From positions 434,888-498,887 of the forward strand of contig NZ_FUYS01000002.1 in NCBI RefSeq assembly GCF_900168055.1: a stretch of 64,000 bases of DNA, read 5' to 3'. Positions 16,432-25,327 of the stretch are shown piece after piece. Origin of the DNA: Parapedobacter luteus. Lineage in GTDB: Bacteria; Bacteroidota; Bacteroidia; Sphingobacteriales; Sphingobacteriaceae. Positions within the stretch are counted from its first letter, which is position 1; each line of letters begins with the position of its first letter. The position numbers and the translations under genes are program-made. The notes beneath the pieces are model-generated. The model searched no databases. It was not told the origin of the DNA and worked only from the letters and a program-made list of their open reading frames with translations.

Positions 16432-16788
16432 ATGAAGTGTCAGACAAAGGATTTCAGGCAAGAGCACAAAAAAGAAATGAGGGCCGTTCAAGATTCTATG
16501 GACGTGCTGAACGGGAAATGGAAAATACCAATCATCTCATCCATATGCTTTTACAACAAAAGGCGTTTTTCCGATATTCTAAACGATATAGATGGGATTT
16601 CCAACAGAATGTTGAGCAAAGAACTGAAGGAGCTCGAACTAAACAAGTTGATAAAACGAACTGTTTTAGACACGCAGCCGGTGACAGTTGAGTATCAGCT
16701 TACCGAGCACGGTCTGACGCTGAAAACCATTATCGACAATCTTACAGAGTGGGGAATTTCGCACCGCAAAAAAATAATTGAGGAATAA
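16432..16788 (+). CDS. HxlR-family transcriptional regulator
   Basis: A 118-residue winged-helix regulator. The HxlR pattern is clear: VLNGKWKIPIIS (residues 25-36), RRFSDILNDIDGISNRMLSKELKELE, IKRTV...PVTVEYQLTEHGLTL. A CQ motif at positions 3-4 (MKCQTKDF) supplies a single N-terminal cysteine, as in redox- or electrophile-sensing HxlR members, where a conserved N-terminal cysteine is modified. It is transcribed divergently from an SDR that is its likely target. No other cysteine lies near the start. Confidence 0.92.
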   Translation: MKCQTKDFRQEHKKEMRAVQDSMDVLNGKWKIPIISSICFYNKRRFSDILNDIDGISNRMLSKELKELELNKLIKRTVLDTQPVTVEYQLTEHGLTLKTIIDNLTEWGISHRKKIIEE

Positions 16789-16901
16789 TTCTGCCACCGG
16801 ATTTCCCAATTATACCATTTTGCCAACAAATCAGCTTTCCGCGTGTTCATAAAAGTAATAGCAGTACAGCGTGCAACGGCGGCAGCGCCAAATGATGCAA
16901 G

Positions 16902-17462
16902 ATGGTCAGGACAACAGCTTTACTTTGGTTATTGGCACCATGTGGATGGTTAGTATTATGCCTCAACGACAGCGGTGGCAAAAAAGGCCGCATGCAGGAA
17001 CAGGAATTTGTGGAGTTGGCAATGAGCAGCCTCCGGTTTGAAATTGAAGCCGGCGGGTACGCCTACGCACAAGGTACCGATAGATACATCATTGAAGGGG
17101 GCGCTCGGCTGGCATCAGACTACGGCGCTGCATGTACACAACTGGCCGAACTGGCGGCATCCAAAGGCCTGCGGGTTCCAGACGTCCCGTTAGAAAACGA
17201 GCAGCAGATGCTCGACGGACTAATGGCTCCGGAAGGAGGGCCATTTGATCAGAAATACACGGAGCAGATGGCGCTTTGGTATGGTAGGGCCATCGAGTTG
17301 TTTGCGCAGGCCGCCGCTCCGGGCGGCGTGAGGGACGATGAGTTGCGCCAATGGGCCGCCGAGAAATTGTCGATGTTGAGTGATGATGCCATCTACCAAG
17401 CCTTTCGAGCAGCGCCAGAACCATCAGGGCGCGCCAATAGCGCAGCCGCTTCATTACCGTGA
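16902..17462 (+). CDS. DUF4142-like protein
   Basis: A 186-residue protein. The first 22 residues form a signal or anchor segment (ALLWLLAPCGWLVLCL); the cysteine at the end could be lipidated, although the lipobox is weak. The rest is predicted mostly helical, with QEFVELAMSSLRFEIEAGGYAYAQG, a central LAELAASKGLRVP and a third helix block, consistent with the ferritin-like four-helix fold of DUF4142. The match is divergent: the usual conserved histidines are not obvious. DUF4142 proteins are exported, and their function is unknown. It is convergent with the LuxR-type receptor gene. Confidence 0.6.
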   Translation: MVRTTALLWLLAPCGWLVLCLNDSGGKKGRMQEQEFVELAMSSLRFEIEAGGYAYAQGTDRYIIEGGARLASDYGAACTQLAELAASKGLRVPDVPLENEQQMLDGLMAPEGGPFDQKYTEQMALWYGRAIELFAQAAAPGGVRDDELRQWAAEKLSMLSDDAIYQAFRAAPEPSGRANSAAASLP

Positions 17463-17559
17463 TTAAGCACCTTTTTTCTCGCCCGGAATACATCGCGTAT
17501 CATCGCAAACTTGATAAACCACCATTCCTTTAACGGTTGGCTGCCCATGAGCGGCGGAG

Positions 17560-17588
17560 CGTGCCGCCCGAAAGGAGCCCACGGCACG
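17560..17588. terminator. Hairpin between convergent genes
   Basis: CGTGCCG and CGGCACG arms with a 15-base loop between the DUF4142-like gene and the LuxR-type gene. It could help end transcription from either side, but no T run follows. Confidence 0.3.
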
Positions 17589-17609
17589 GAAGGGGACGGG
17601 TGATGAGGA

Positions 17610-19037
17610 CTAGCCGGCAACCCCCTTCGCAAGTACCTGTACCTGGTTTCGGTTCCTGACGTCCAGTTTGACATAGAGGTTGCTGATATGGTATTTTGCC
17701 GTACTCAAGGTGATGAAAAGCCGTTCGGCGATTTCCTTGTTTGTCAGGCCATCCCAGATACATAGGAGTACCTCAGTTTCGCGCTCGGTAAGTGCATACT
17801 GGGCGCGAAGCTCATCTGCCAGTTGTTGTTTCGTGGCCATGGCTGGTGTATGGTTGGCAAGGAATGCTTGCTGGTAATGGTTGTCCGCCGCCTTCACTTC
17901 GAGCGCTTTGAGGTAGTTGTCCAGCTCCTGGCGGTACCGCTCGTTTTCATGCTGCAGCGCCCGGACCCTGAAGATGATGGCAAAACTGATGGCGATAATT
18001 TCCAGGGCGCTCACCACCCGGAATGTGTGTACCCCAAAGCCCCTGAACGCCGTTGCATCGACGCGGGTGTGCAGCACATACAGTAGCCCGGTAAGCACGA
18101 CCATGCCAAAAGAAAGCAGCAGAAACCGGGCGTATACATCTTTTTGGAACCGTCTGGCCGCAAGGTAAAGGCAAATGGCCGGAGCAAGGAAGCAAAGCGT
18201 GTATACAAAGATACATATGGCAAGGCTGCCGGTAAGGGTATACACCAGCACACTGAGCAGCAGCATGGCTGCCCAAGCGAAAAATCGCCCCTTGAGCCGT
18301 CGGAAGGTAGCCTGTAGGTCAAGAAAATAAAAGGTGAAGGGCACGGATACAATAGAGGTAACGGCGCTGTTGAGCACAATCAGGTAGTCCATGGTCCACC
18401 GTCCATTGGAAAAATAGTAAAACATGCCATCTTCGTAGAAGAAGGAAACAAAGGTGGTCAGCAACAACAGGCAATAGGTGATGAACCGCATGTCTCTGAA
18501 AACCAAGTAAAAAACAAGGTTGAAAATGAGCGACATGAGTGCCAGGCCATAGTACAGCCCGATACCAAGTAAATTGAACGATTCGGCGACGGCAAACCGG
18601 CTGCGCTCCGAAAACTCGACCTCCAGCAGCTGGGGCGTATGGTCTTTGACCTCAAGGTAAAAAACGGAATCGTGCGAAATGAATTCGTATTGCGGAAAAC
18701 GGGCGCGGAAAGGGCTGGACGGACTACCGGTATCTCGCGGGATGCGCGTAAGCTGGCCACCCTGTAGCAAATAAAGACGATAGTCGTGGATGCGTGCCGA
18801 CGGAATCCGGAAAACGGCGGGTACTCCACGTAAGCTGGCCGGTACGGTACCCCGGATCCAGGTACTTCCCAGGCTGTCTTGGGCAATGAACAGCTCCGGG
18901 TGATTATCCATGGGCACAAATTCCAGCCGGTCAGGGGAAGGAGTGGCCGAGCCGGGAGCATGGACTTGCGCACCACATGGAATGGAAACAATGCAAAGAA
19001 CAATGCCGGTAATAAGCAAGTAAAGGTGCCGAGTCAT
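17610..19037 (-). CDS. 7TM-DISM receptor with LuxR-type DNA-binding domain
   Basis: A 475-residue membrane regulator. From the N-terminus: a signal peptide (cleavage near CGAQ), a periplasmic sensor of about 140 residues of the 7TMR-DISMED2 type (GSTWIRGT, VFRIPSARIHDYRLYL, FYLEVKDH), seven hydrophobic helices (about residues 165-375), a short coiled coil (HENERYRQELDNYLKALEVKAADN), and a LuxR helix-turn-helix (YALTERETEVLLCIWDGLTNKEIAERLFITLSTAKYHISNLYVKL). It should link an extracytoplasmic signal, possibly a carbohydrate-like ligand, directly to transcription without a kinase. It is transcribed away from the tail-collar/adhesin/PorP genes, its most likely targets. Alternative ATGs lie at 19076 and 19085. 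Confidence 0.88.
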   Translation of the reverse strand: MTRHLYLLITGIVLCIVSIPCGAQVHAPGSATPSPDRLEFVPMDNHPELFIAQDSLGSTWIRGTVPASLRGVPAVFRIPSARIHDYRLYLLQGGQLTRIPRDTGSPSSPFRARFPQYEFISHDSVFYLEVKDHTPQLLEVEFSERSRFAVAESFNLLGIGLYYGLALMSLIFNLVFYLVFRDMRFITYCLLLLTTFVSFFYEDGMFYYFSNGRWTMDYLIVLNSAVTSIVSVPFTFYFLDLQATFRRLKGRFFAWAAMLLLSVLVYTLTGSLAICIFVYTLCFLAPAICLYLAARRFQKDVYARFLLLSFGMVVLTGLLYVLHTRVDATAFRGFGVHTFRVVSALEIIAISFAIIFRVRALQHENERYRQELDNYLKALEVKAADNHYQQAFLANHTPAMATKQQLADELRAQYALTERETEVLLCIWDGLTNKEIAERLFITLSTAKYHISNLYVKLDVRNRNQVQVLAKGVAG

Positions 19038-19099
19038 ATGATAGGATGATGTACATGGCAAAATTAATATTTTCATCGAATACATCGATTTTTCTTCAA

Positions 19100-19119
19100 A
19101 CCTATACCAAAGTATAGGT
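19100..19119. repeat. Perfect palindrome, possible operator
   Basis: ACCTATAC-CAAA-GTATAGGT, 8-base arms and a 4-base centre. On the plus strand a run of seven T follows, which would look like a terminator, but no plus-strand gene ends here. An operator near the receptor's own promoter is more likely. Confidence 0.5.
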
Positions 19120-19311
19120 GTTTTTTTGTGCCAAAGTGCTATGTTTGCGCCAGCTAATAATTAAAAAATCTGCTTAGTAACACTAAAATCTGCCTAATGC
19201 GTAATGTCGCCTATTTCCGATTGTAACCGCAAGTGTATTTCCTTTTTCGTGTGTGTTTCCCTTCGGTGTGTTCTTGGGTAATTCGAGCGTATAAAGACCC
19301 CGCATATAGCG

Positions 19312-19337
19312 TTTGGTGTATAAATTTGGTGTATAAA
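19312..19337 (+). repeat. Tandem 13-bp direct repeat
   Basis: TTTGGTGTATAAA occurs twice without a gap (19312-19324 and 19325-19337), about 40-60 bases before the tail-collar gene. The junction creates a TAnnTTTG promoter-like element. Direct repeats suit a LuxR-type or other activator. Confidence 0.55.
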
Positions 19338-19374
19338 ATAATGAACCTAAAGTATAGACTTGTTTTAAGATAAT

Positions 19375-20016
19375 ATGACTATGAGACTTTTAGTAAGAAA
19401 AATGGTGTTATCATCACTGTTTGTAGCAGTTTTTTGTGCAGCCACGGTTCCCGATGTCCGGGCGCAGGACGGGTTTATCGGTGAAATACGGATGTTTGCC
19501 GGAACCTTTGCGCCTCGAGGCTGGATGTTTTGTGATGGGAGCTTGTTACCAATTAGCTCTTATAGTGTATTATATTCAATTTTAGGCACCACCTATGGTG
19601 GGGATGGGCGTACTACTTTTGCGCTGCCGAATTTGAGCGGAAGGGTGCCCATGGGGGCTGGACAAGGGGTTGGCTTAAGCCATCGTGTCCTCGGAGAACG
19701 GGGTGGGCAGGAAATTGTCTCATTGACGTTGAACAATCTTCCAGCCCACAGTCATTCCCTCCCCGGTATACAAGTCAGCAGCTCGCCAGCGACAGAGCAA
19801 GTCGCCGGAACCAATGGCGCCAATACCCTCGCCGCACCTACTGTCACCGGCCGTGCAGTGCGCGCTTATAATAGTGGTACTCCTGACGTGACGCTGAATA
19901 GTGGTGGCGGAAACTCCGGGAACACGGGAGCTGGCCATCCAATAGACAACGTGCAGCCGTATGCAGTAATTAACTTTATTATTTGTGTTGAAGGGTATGC
20001 TCCCTCCAGGCCTTAA
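19375..20016 (+). CDS. Exported phage-tail-collar-domain protein
   Basis: A 213-residue protein: signal peptide (cleavage after VRAQ, about residue 31), then a tail-collar domain. Signature elements are FIGEIRMFAGTFAPRGWMFCDG (residues 34-55), ILGTTYGGDGRTTFALPNLSGRVPMG, the histidine pair in NNLPAHSHSLPG, and NVQPYAVINFIICVEG at the end. These are the elements of tail-fibre/microcystin-dependent-protein-like proteins. In phages this domain sits in a trimeric fibre; free-standing exported copies occur in Bacteroidota. It lies 45 bases upstream of a giant T9SS cargo gene on the same strand, so a role in the same surface structure is inferred. The internal ATG at 19381 is an alternative start. 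Confidence 0.87.
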   Translation: MTMRLLVRKMVLSSLFVAVFCAATVPDVRAQDGFIGEIRMFAGTFAPRGWMFCDGSLLPISSYSVLYSILGTTYGGDGRTTFALPNLSGRVPMGAGQGVGLSHRVLGERGGQEIVSLTLNNLPAHSHSLPGIQVSSSPATEQVAGTNGANTLAAPTVTGRAVRAYNSGTPDVTLNSGGGNSGNTGAGHPIDNVQPYAVINFIICVEGYAPSRP

Positions 20017-20061
20017 ATGCTCCTCGTCAACGGTCACGGTATTCACTTTATTGGATCATTT

Positions 20062-23000
20062 ATGAAAAATTTTTACTCCGCCTTCCCGAAAGGTATCGTA
20101 TTCGTAGCGTTGCTATGGGCTGGGTTATCGCAGGTATCGGCACAGGTAGTCTTTCGTGAAACCTTCGATACCAACCCTATCGGTGCTACGCCGCAGACCA
20201 GTTTTGAGGTCACCCATCAAGGTGTATTATTCGATATGGTGTTTACCAGCGAAGGTGATGGCGGAGATATCGCTTGGGATCATGTGGGGGGCTACGAAAA
20301 TTCTCCTTCGATCAATTTTAATTCGGCGAGTGACAATCTTGTGACCAGGGAGGTGGTCACCATCACCCGTAGAGATGGCGCAGATTTTCTGTTTGTGGCG
20401 TTGTATATAGACAATACCGCAGAGCCGGTGACGGTGCAGGGGTTTAAAGACGGAAATGCGGTTGCGGGGAGTTTGCGGACGGTTCCGACCGGCGATAAAG
20501 CGGTTTTGGATTTTGGGGGCGTCTTGGTGGATGAAGTGAAGATAAGCGCTGATGATTTTTTCCTCACGATTATTGACGGTGTTTTCCTTAACTATCCGCC
20601 GGAAATCACCACCTCCGGCGGGACAACCACCTTTACGGAATCCGTTAGCGGTGGCCCGGTACCGGTAGTGATCGACAATGGCTTAACGGTAAGCGATCCG
20701 GACAATACGACCCTTGCTTCGGCCACCGTGGCGATTACCGGCAACTTCCAAATCGTTGAAGATGTGCTTGGCTTTACCAACGACGGTGTTAACATGGGCA
20801 ATATCACCGGTAGCTACAATGCGGCTACAGGCACACTGACGCTCGCATCAGCCGGTGCGACGGCAACATTGGCCGAGTGGGAGGCCGCCCTCCGGGCTGT
20901 CACCTATAGCAATACTTCAGAGGACCCGAATGTTGCTACGCGTACGATCAGTTTTGTGATAAGCGATGGAACCGATGACAGCGCACCGGCAACGAAGTCC
21001 GTCGCTGTGGTGGCGGTGAATAATGCGCCGGTGGTGACGGTGCCGGCCTCGATTACCGTCACGGAGGACGAGGCCAGCCCCCTTAGCGGCATCAGCTTTG
21101 CCGATGTGGACGCCGGGACGGGCCTGGTGACCGCTACCTTTTCGGTGCCGAGCGGTTCGCTGGCGGCGACCAGCGGAGGTGGTGTTACCGTTGGCGGGAC
21201 GGCCAGTGCCCTGACGTTGACGGGCACGATTGCAGACATTAATGCGTTCATTGCTGCAAGTGGAGTCACCTATACCACGGCCTCGAATGCGACAGCGGAT
21301 GTGACCTTGACCGTGACGATCAACGACAACGGAAATACAGGCTCGGGTGGGGCTCATGAGGATACCACCACGGTAACGCTGGAGGTAACGGCGGTGAACG
21401 ATGCCCCCGTAAATGCGGTTCCGGCTGCACAGTCGGTCGACCAGGACGGCATATTGGTATTCAGCACAGGCAATGGCAATGTGATTTCCGTTTCGGATGT
21501 GGATGCAGGGGGAGGCACCATACAGGTGACGCTGACAGCCACGAATGGGCTGCTGACGCTGGGAAGTACCACAGGATTGTTATTTACGGTCGGTGATGGA
21601 GCCGCTGATGGCACAATGACCTTTACGGGGACCATCGCCGCTATCAATGCCGCGCTGAACGGGTTGGCATTTGTGCCTGCAGCAGGCTACAACGGCCTGG
21701 CGAGCTTGCAAATCAGCTCGAACGATCTCGGCCTTACGGGGGCGGGTGGACCACAGGAAGCGAATGATACAATCAGCATCACGGTGAATCCCATCAGCCC
21801 GATAGTGAATGCCGTGGGAGCTAGTAGCCCGGATGGGATGTATAAGGTTGGTGATGTGGTTTCCTTAACGGTGGCGTTCGACCAAGTCGTGATGGTGGAT
21901 GAATCGGGTGGAAAGCCTGGTCTGCTGCTGGAGACGGGCAGTACGGACCGGGAGGCGGTGTATGTATCGGGCTCGGGCTCGAATATGTTGACGTTTGCCT
22001 ACACGGTGCAGGCTGGGGATGCGAGCGCCGACCTCGACTATGCATCCACTGCCGCCCTGGCACTTAACGGCGGCACCATACAGAATGCTGCCGGCCTGGA
22101 TGCCGTACTGACCCTGCCCGCAACGGGCGGTGCCAACTCGATCGCCGGCCAGCATGCAATCGTGATCGATGGCGTGGCCCCGGAGGTTACGTCGGTAGCG
22201 GTGCCGGCTGACGGATATCATGTGGCGGGCGATGCGCTGGATTTTACGGTGCATTTCAGCGAAAACGTCACGGTGGACGCAACGGGCGGCAGGCTTCACC
22301 TCGAAGTGACCATCGGCACGGCTGTCGTACAGGCGGGCTATGTGAGTGGCTCGGGCAGCAACGCGCTGGTATTCCGCTATGTGGTGCAGGCGGGCGAGGT
22401 AGACCTCGACGGCATTGCCGTGAGTGGCAGCCTTGTGCTGAATGGCGCGACGGCCCGGGATGCGGCGGGCAACGATGCACTGCCTGCGCTCAACAACGTC
22501 GGCACCACCACGGGTGTGCTGGTCTATGCGGTGCGGCCCAGTGTGACGCTTAGTACGCCGGTCTCATCGCCGGTGAATGCACCGTTTACCGTATCAGCGG
22601 TGTTCAGTGAAGCGGTCACCGGATTCACTGCAGCGGATATCAACGCTACCAATGCAACGGTGGCTAACCTGCAGACCTCGGACAACATCACTTGGACAGC
22701 ACTGGTGAGCCCGGCGGCGGACGGAGTGGTGAGTGTCCAGGTGCCGGAAAATGTAGCCGTCAATATCGGAAGCAACCTCAACACGGCTTCGAATATACTG
22801 GATGTGAGCTACGATAACACGGCCCCGACGGTAGCGATAGCGTTATCTCAAACCTTGCTGAGGGACGGCGATAGCATGCTGGTAACGTTGACGTTCAGTG
22901 AGCCGGTGATCGGGTTGGCCAATGCGGACATCACCACGCCGAATGGAACGTTGACACCGATAGGATCGGCTGACGGGGGGATTACCTGGGCGGCTGCCTT

Positions 23001-25257
23001 TACGCCATCGGCGGGGGTGGAAGTTGTGGACAATGTCATCACCGTGGACAATACAGGCTACCAGGACTTGGCCGGAAATGCGGGGGCAGGAACGTCGGAT
23101 TCTGACCGCTACGCCATCGATACCAAAGGCCCGACGGTCATTACACAACATATCACCGTTTACCTGGATAACGACGGCATGGTAAGTATCCTTCCGCAGC
23201 AAATAGACAACAACAGTACGGATGGCTTCGGTATTGCCAGCCTCGCGCTTAGCCAGACAGACTTCGACTGTGGCCAGTTGGGCGATAATGCCGTGACGCT
23301 GACGGCTACCGATGTGAACGGCAACGTGGCGAGCGCCGATGCGATCGTGACCGTGGTGGACAGCACGGTGCCGGTGGTGCGTACCCGGGACATCATCGTT
23401 TACCTCAATGCGTCCGGCGCGGTAAGCATCGCCGCGGCAGATATCGACAATGGCAGCTCGGATGCGTGCGGCATTGCAACCGTCACGCTTGACCGGGCCG
23501 ACTTCGATCGTAGCCATTTGGGCAATAACACCGTGACGTTGACGGTCACTGATGTGAACGGCAACGTGGCGCGTGCTGATGCAACCGTGACCGTGGTAGA
23601 CAATATCGCTCCTGTGGTCACTTCGACGGATGTGCCGGCCAACGGTTATTACCGCGAGGGGGATGTACTGGACTTCATAGTGAATTTCAGCAAAACCGTA
23701 ACGGTTGATGAAAATGCGGGCACACCGTATATGGAACTTACTGTGGGCATGGCCACCGTGCGGGCAACTTATGCCGGTGGCTCGGGCAGCGATGCCCTGC
23801 AATTCAGCTACATGGTCCGGGCGGGCGATCAGGATATGGATGGCATCGCCGTGGGTGGTTCCATCGTGCCGGACGGCGGCACGGTACGGGATGTGGCAGG
23901 CAACGATGCGGCAATGGAACTGATTAACGTGGGCAATACAGGCGGGGTGCTGGTCAATACGACGCATCCTGGTGTCGTACTCACCACGACGGCCGTATCG
24001 CCGGTAGATGGGCCGTTCACTATTTCGGTTGCTTTCAGCGAGGCGGTGACCGGATTTACGCTCGACGACCTTACAGCGGTGAACGCTACCCTCAGCGGTT
24101 TGCAGACAACAGACTATATCACGTATACCGTTTTGGCGACACCGTCAGCGGGGGGCACGGTGCGGGTGTCGGTTCCGGCTGGTGCGGCTGTCAATGTCGC
24201 CGGTAATGGAAACGGTACATCTAATGTGTTGGATATACAGTATAACCAGACAGTCACGGGCGTCACACTGGCAGGTCGCAGCTTCGTGTACGACGGTACG
24301 GCCAAATCACTGGCCATCACGGGAACATTGCCCGTGGGTACGTCGGTGCGCTATGCGGGCAACGGCCGCACCGAGGTGGGAAGCCAGACGGTGACGGCCA
24401 CCATCAGCGGCAGCAACTACGAGACGCTGGTACTGACGGCGGAGCTGACCATCACACCGGCTGTGCGGAGCATCGATTTTCCGCCGCTGCCGGAAAAGGC
24501 GTACGGGGATGCGGACTTCGTTGGGGGTGCTACGGCGAGCAGCGGGGAGGCGGTAAGCTATACGAGCAGCAATACGGCGGTGGCTGAAGTGGTGGCCGGT
24601 GGGCGCATCCGCATCACCGGCGCGGGAAGCGCCACCATCACGGCGACGGTACCGGAGAGCGGCAACTACAGCAACCGGCCGGAGGTGAGGCGCGAGCTGA
24701 CGGTCCGGCGGGCACAGCAGTCGATTTCCTTCAGTGCGCCGGCGTCTGTACACCGCGATGCGGGCAGCATCGCGCTGGAGGTATCGGCCTCAAGCGGTCT
24801 GCCGGTGAGCCTGGCCGTCGACGATGGGCAGGTGGCTACGGTGGAGGGCACGGCGCTGCACATCCACCGCCTGGGCACGGTAACCATCACGGCCACGCAG
24901 GGGGGGGATGCCAACCATGAGGCGGCGGCGCCGGTGGCGTTGACGGTACGGGTCACGGACCCTTCGTCGGACTTTCCGGTGCGTGTGCACCCTGCGGTAT
25001 CGCCCAACGGGGACGGCATCAACGAGTTCCTGATAATCGAGGGTATCCGTGATTACCCGGCCAACCGGGTGAAGGTATTCAACCGCAACGGTACGGTGGT
25101 GTGGGAGGCCAGCGGGTATGACAACGACCGGGTGGCGTTCCGGGGCATCGGCACGGGGCAGCAGCGGCTGCCTGCCGGCACGTACTTCTACATCGTGGAA
25201 ATCGGCAGGGGTGGCGGCACGGAATACCGGAGGGGCTATTTTGTATTGAAGTATTGA
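20062..25257 (+). CDS. Giant T9SS type B cargo, repeat-rich adhesin-like protein
   Basis: A 1731-residue exported protein; the start is taken at MKNFYSAF because a signal peptide follows (ending VSAQ, residue 28). Rough layout: residues 30-180 a beta-rich N-terminal domain; 190-580 cadherin/VCBS-like repeats (VNNAPVVTVPASITVTEDE, VNDAPVNAVPAAQSVDQDG); 585-1390 Ig-like blocks in a duplicated order; 1396-1470 an MBG-type domain (FVYDGTAKSL); 1471-1630 two bacterial Ig-like domains; 1643-1731 the gliding-motility-associated C-terminal domain (VSPNGDGINEFL...VKVFNRNGTVVW...LPAGTYFYIVE), which directs export by T9SS. It resembles SprB-like filaments or adhesins. The PorP/SprF-like gene just downstream is the usual partner of such C-terminal domains. 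Long antisense frames here are composition artefacts. Confidence 0.9.
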   Translation: MKNFYSAFPKGIVFVALLWAGLSQVSAQVVFRETFDTNPIGATPQTSFEVTHQGVLFDMVFTSEGDGGDIAWDHVGGYENSPSINFNSASDNLVTREVVTITRRDGADFLFVALYIDNTAEPVTVQGFKDGNAVAGSLRTVPTGDKAVLDFGGVLVDEVKISADDFFLTIIDGVFLNYPPEITTSGGTTTFTESVSGGPVPVVIDNGLTVSDPDNTTLASATVAITGNFQIVEDVLGFTNDGVNMGNITGSYNAATGTLTLASAGATATLAEWEAALRAVTYSNTSEDPNVATRTISFVISDGTDDSAPATKSVAVVAVNNAPVVTVPASITVTEDEASPLSGISFADVDAGTGLVTATFSVPSGSLAATSGGGVTVGGTASALTLTGTIADINAFIAASGVTYTTASNATADVTLTVTINDNGNTGSGGAHEDTTTVTLEVTAVNDAPVNAVPAAQSVDQDGILVFSTGNGNVISVSDVDAGGGTIQVTLTATNGLLTLGSTTGLLFTVGDGAADGTMTFTGTIAAINAALNGLAFVPAAGYNGLASLQISSNDLGLTGAGGPQEANDTISITVNPISPIVNAVGASSPDGMYKVGDVVSLTVAFDQVVMVDESGGKPGLLLETGSTDREAVYVSGSGSNMLTFAYTVQAGDASADLDYASTAALALNGGTIQNAAGLDAVLTLPATGGANSIAGQHAIVIDGVAPEVTSVAVPADGYHVAGDALDFTVHFSENVTVDATGGRLHLEVTIGTAVVQAGYVSGSGSNALVFRYVVQAGEVDLDGIAVSGSLVLNGATARDAAGNDALPALNNVGTTTGVLVYAVRPSVTLSTPVSSPVNAPFTVSAVFSEAVTGFTAADINATNATVANLQTSDNITWTALVSPAADGVVSVQVPENVAVNIGSNLNTASNILDVSYDNTAPTVAIALSQTLLRDGDSMLVTLTFSEPVIGLANADITTPNGTLTPIGSADGGITWAAAFTPSAGVEVVDNVITVDNTGYQDLAGNAGAGTSDSDRYAIDTKGPTVITQHITVYLDNDGMVSILPQQIDNNSTDGFGIASLALSQTDFDCGQLGDNAVTLTATDVNGNVASADAIVTVVDSTVPVVRTRDIIVYLNASGAVSIAAADIDNGSSDACGIATVTLDRADFDRSHLGNNTVTLTVTDVNGNVARADATVTVVDNIAPVVTSTDVPANGYYREGDVLDFIVNFSKTVTVDENAGTPYMELTVGMATVRATYAGGSGSDALQFSYMVRAGDQDMDGIAVGGSIVPDGGTVRDVAGNDAAMELINVGNTGGVLVNTTHPGVVLTTTAVSPVDGPFTISVAFSEAVTGFTLDDLTAVNATLSGLQTTDYITYTVLATPSAGGTVRVSVPAGAAVNVAGNGNGTSNVLDIQYNQTVTGVTLAGRSFVYDGTAKSLAITGTLPVGTSVRYAGNGRTEVGSQTVTATISGSNYETLVLTAELTITPAVRSIDFPPLPEKAYGDADFVGGATASSGEAVSYTSSNTAVAEVVAGGRIRITGAGSATITATVPESGNYSNRPEVRRELTVRRAQQSISFSAPASVHRDAGSIALEVSASSGLPVSLAVDDGQVATVEGTALHIHRLGTVTITATQGGDANHEAAAPVALTVRVTDPSSDFPVRVHPAVSPNGDGINEFLIIEGIRDYPANRVKVFNRNGTVVWEASGYDNDRVAFRGIGTGQQRLPAGTYFYIVEIGRGGGTEYRRGYFVLKY
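22188..23955 (+). repeat. Internal segmental duplication in adhesin gene
   Basis: Block A (about 22188-22530; VPADGYHVAGDALDF, DLDGIAVSGSLV) recurs as block A' (about 23618-23955; VPANGYYREGDVLDF, DMDGIAVGGSIV). Block B, beginning at about 22540 (FSEAVTGFT, ATVANLQT), recurs at about 23965-24245. Between them lie two tandem copies of a third unit. Confidence 0.75.
23140..23618 (+). repeat. Tandem 240-bp repeat encoding HYR-like units
   Basis: Two adjacent copies (about 23140-23378 and 23380-23618) encode IDN.S.D..GIA...L...DFD...LG.N.VTLT.TDVNGNVA.ADA.VTVVD. Base identity is high at the ends of the units. Each copy has only one of the two cysteines usual in this unit. Confidence 0.75.
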
Positions 25258-25327
25258 TTGACTAGGGAATAGTGGGGTGTTGATTATGGGGATATTTATG
25301 AAAGATAATAACCGAAACAGCGATAAC

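Larger units (their letters stand above)
19038..19374. promoter_or_regulatory. Divergent control region of receptor and T9SS cargo genes
   Basis: A gene-free stretch of over 300 bases. It holds a perfect palindrome (19100-19119), a tandem 13-bp repeat (19312-19337), and a 9-bp motif AAAGTATAG that occurs at 19109-19117 and again at 19349-19357, 18 bases before the tail-collar start. A possible -7 element TAAATTTG lies at 19321-19328. The middle (19140-19260) shows nothing recognisable. Confidence 0.5.

Noticed and set aside
19375-20016. Prophage remnant around the tail-collar gene
   Set aside because: The protein has a signal peptide and no other phage gene (capsid, portal, terminase, integrase) lies nearby; the neighbours are T9SS genes.
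22843-23967. 374-codon frame antisense to the giant cargo gene
   Set aside because: The opposite strand is a clear repeat protein; this frame is rich in His/Arg and has no domain, as expected for GC-rich antisense sequence.
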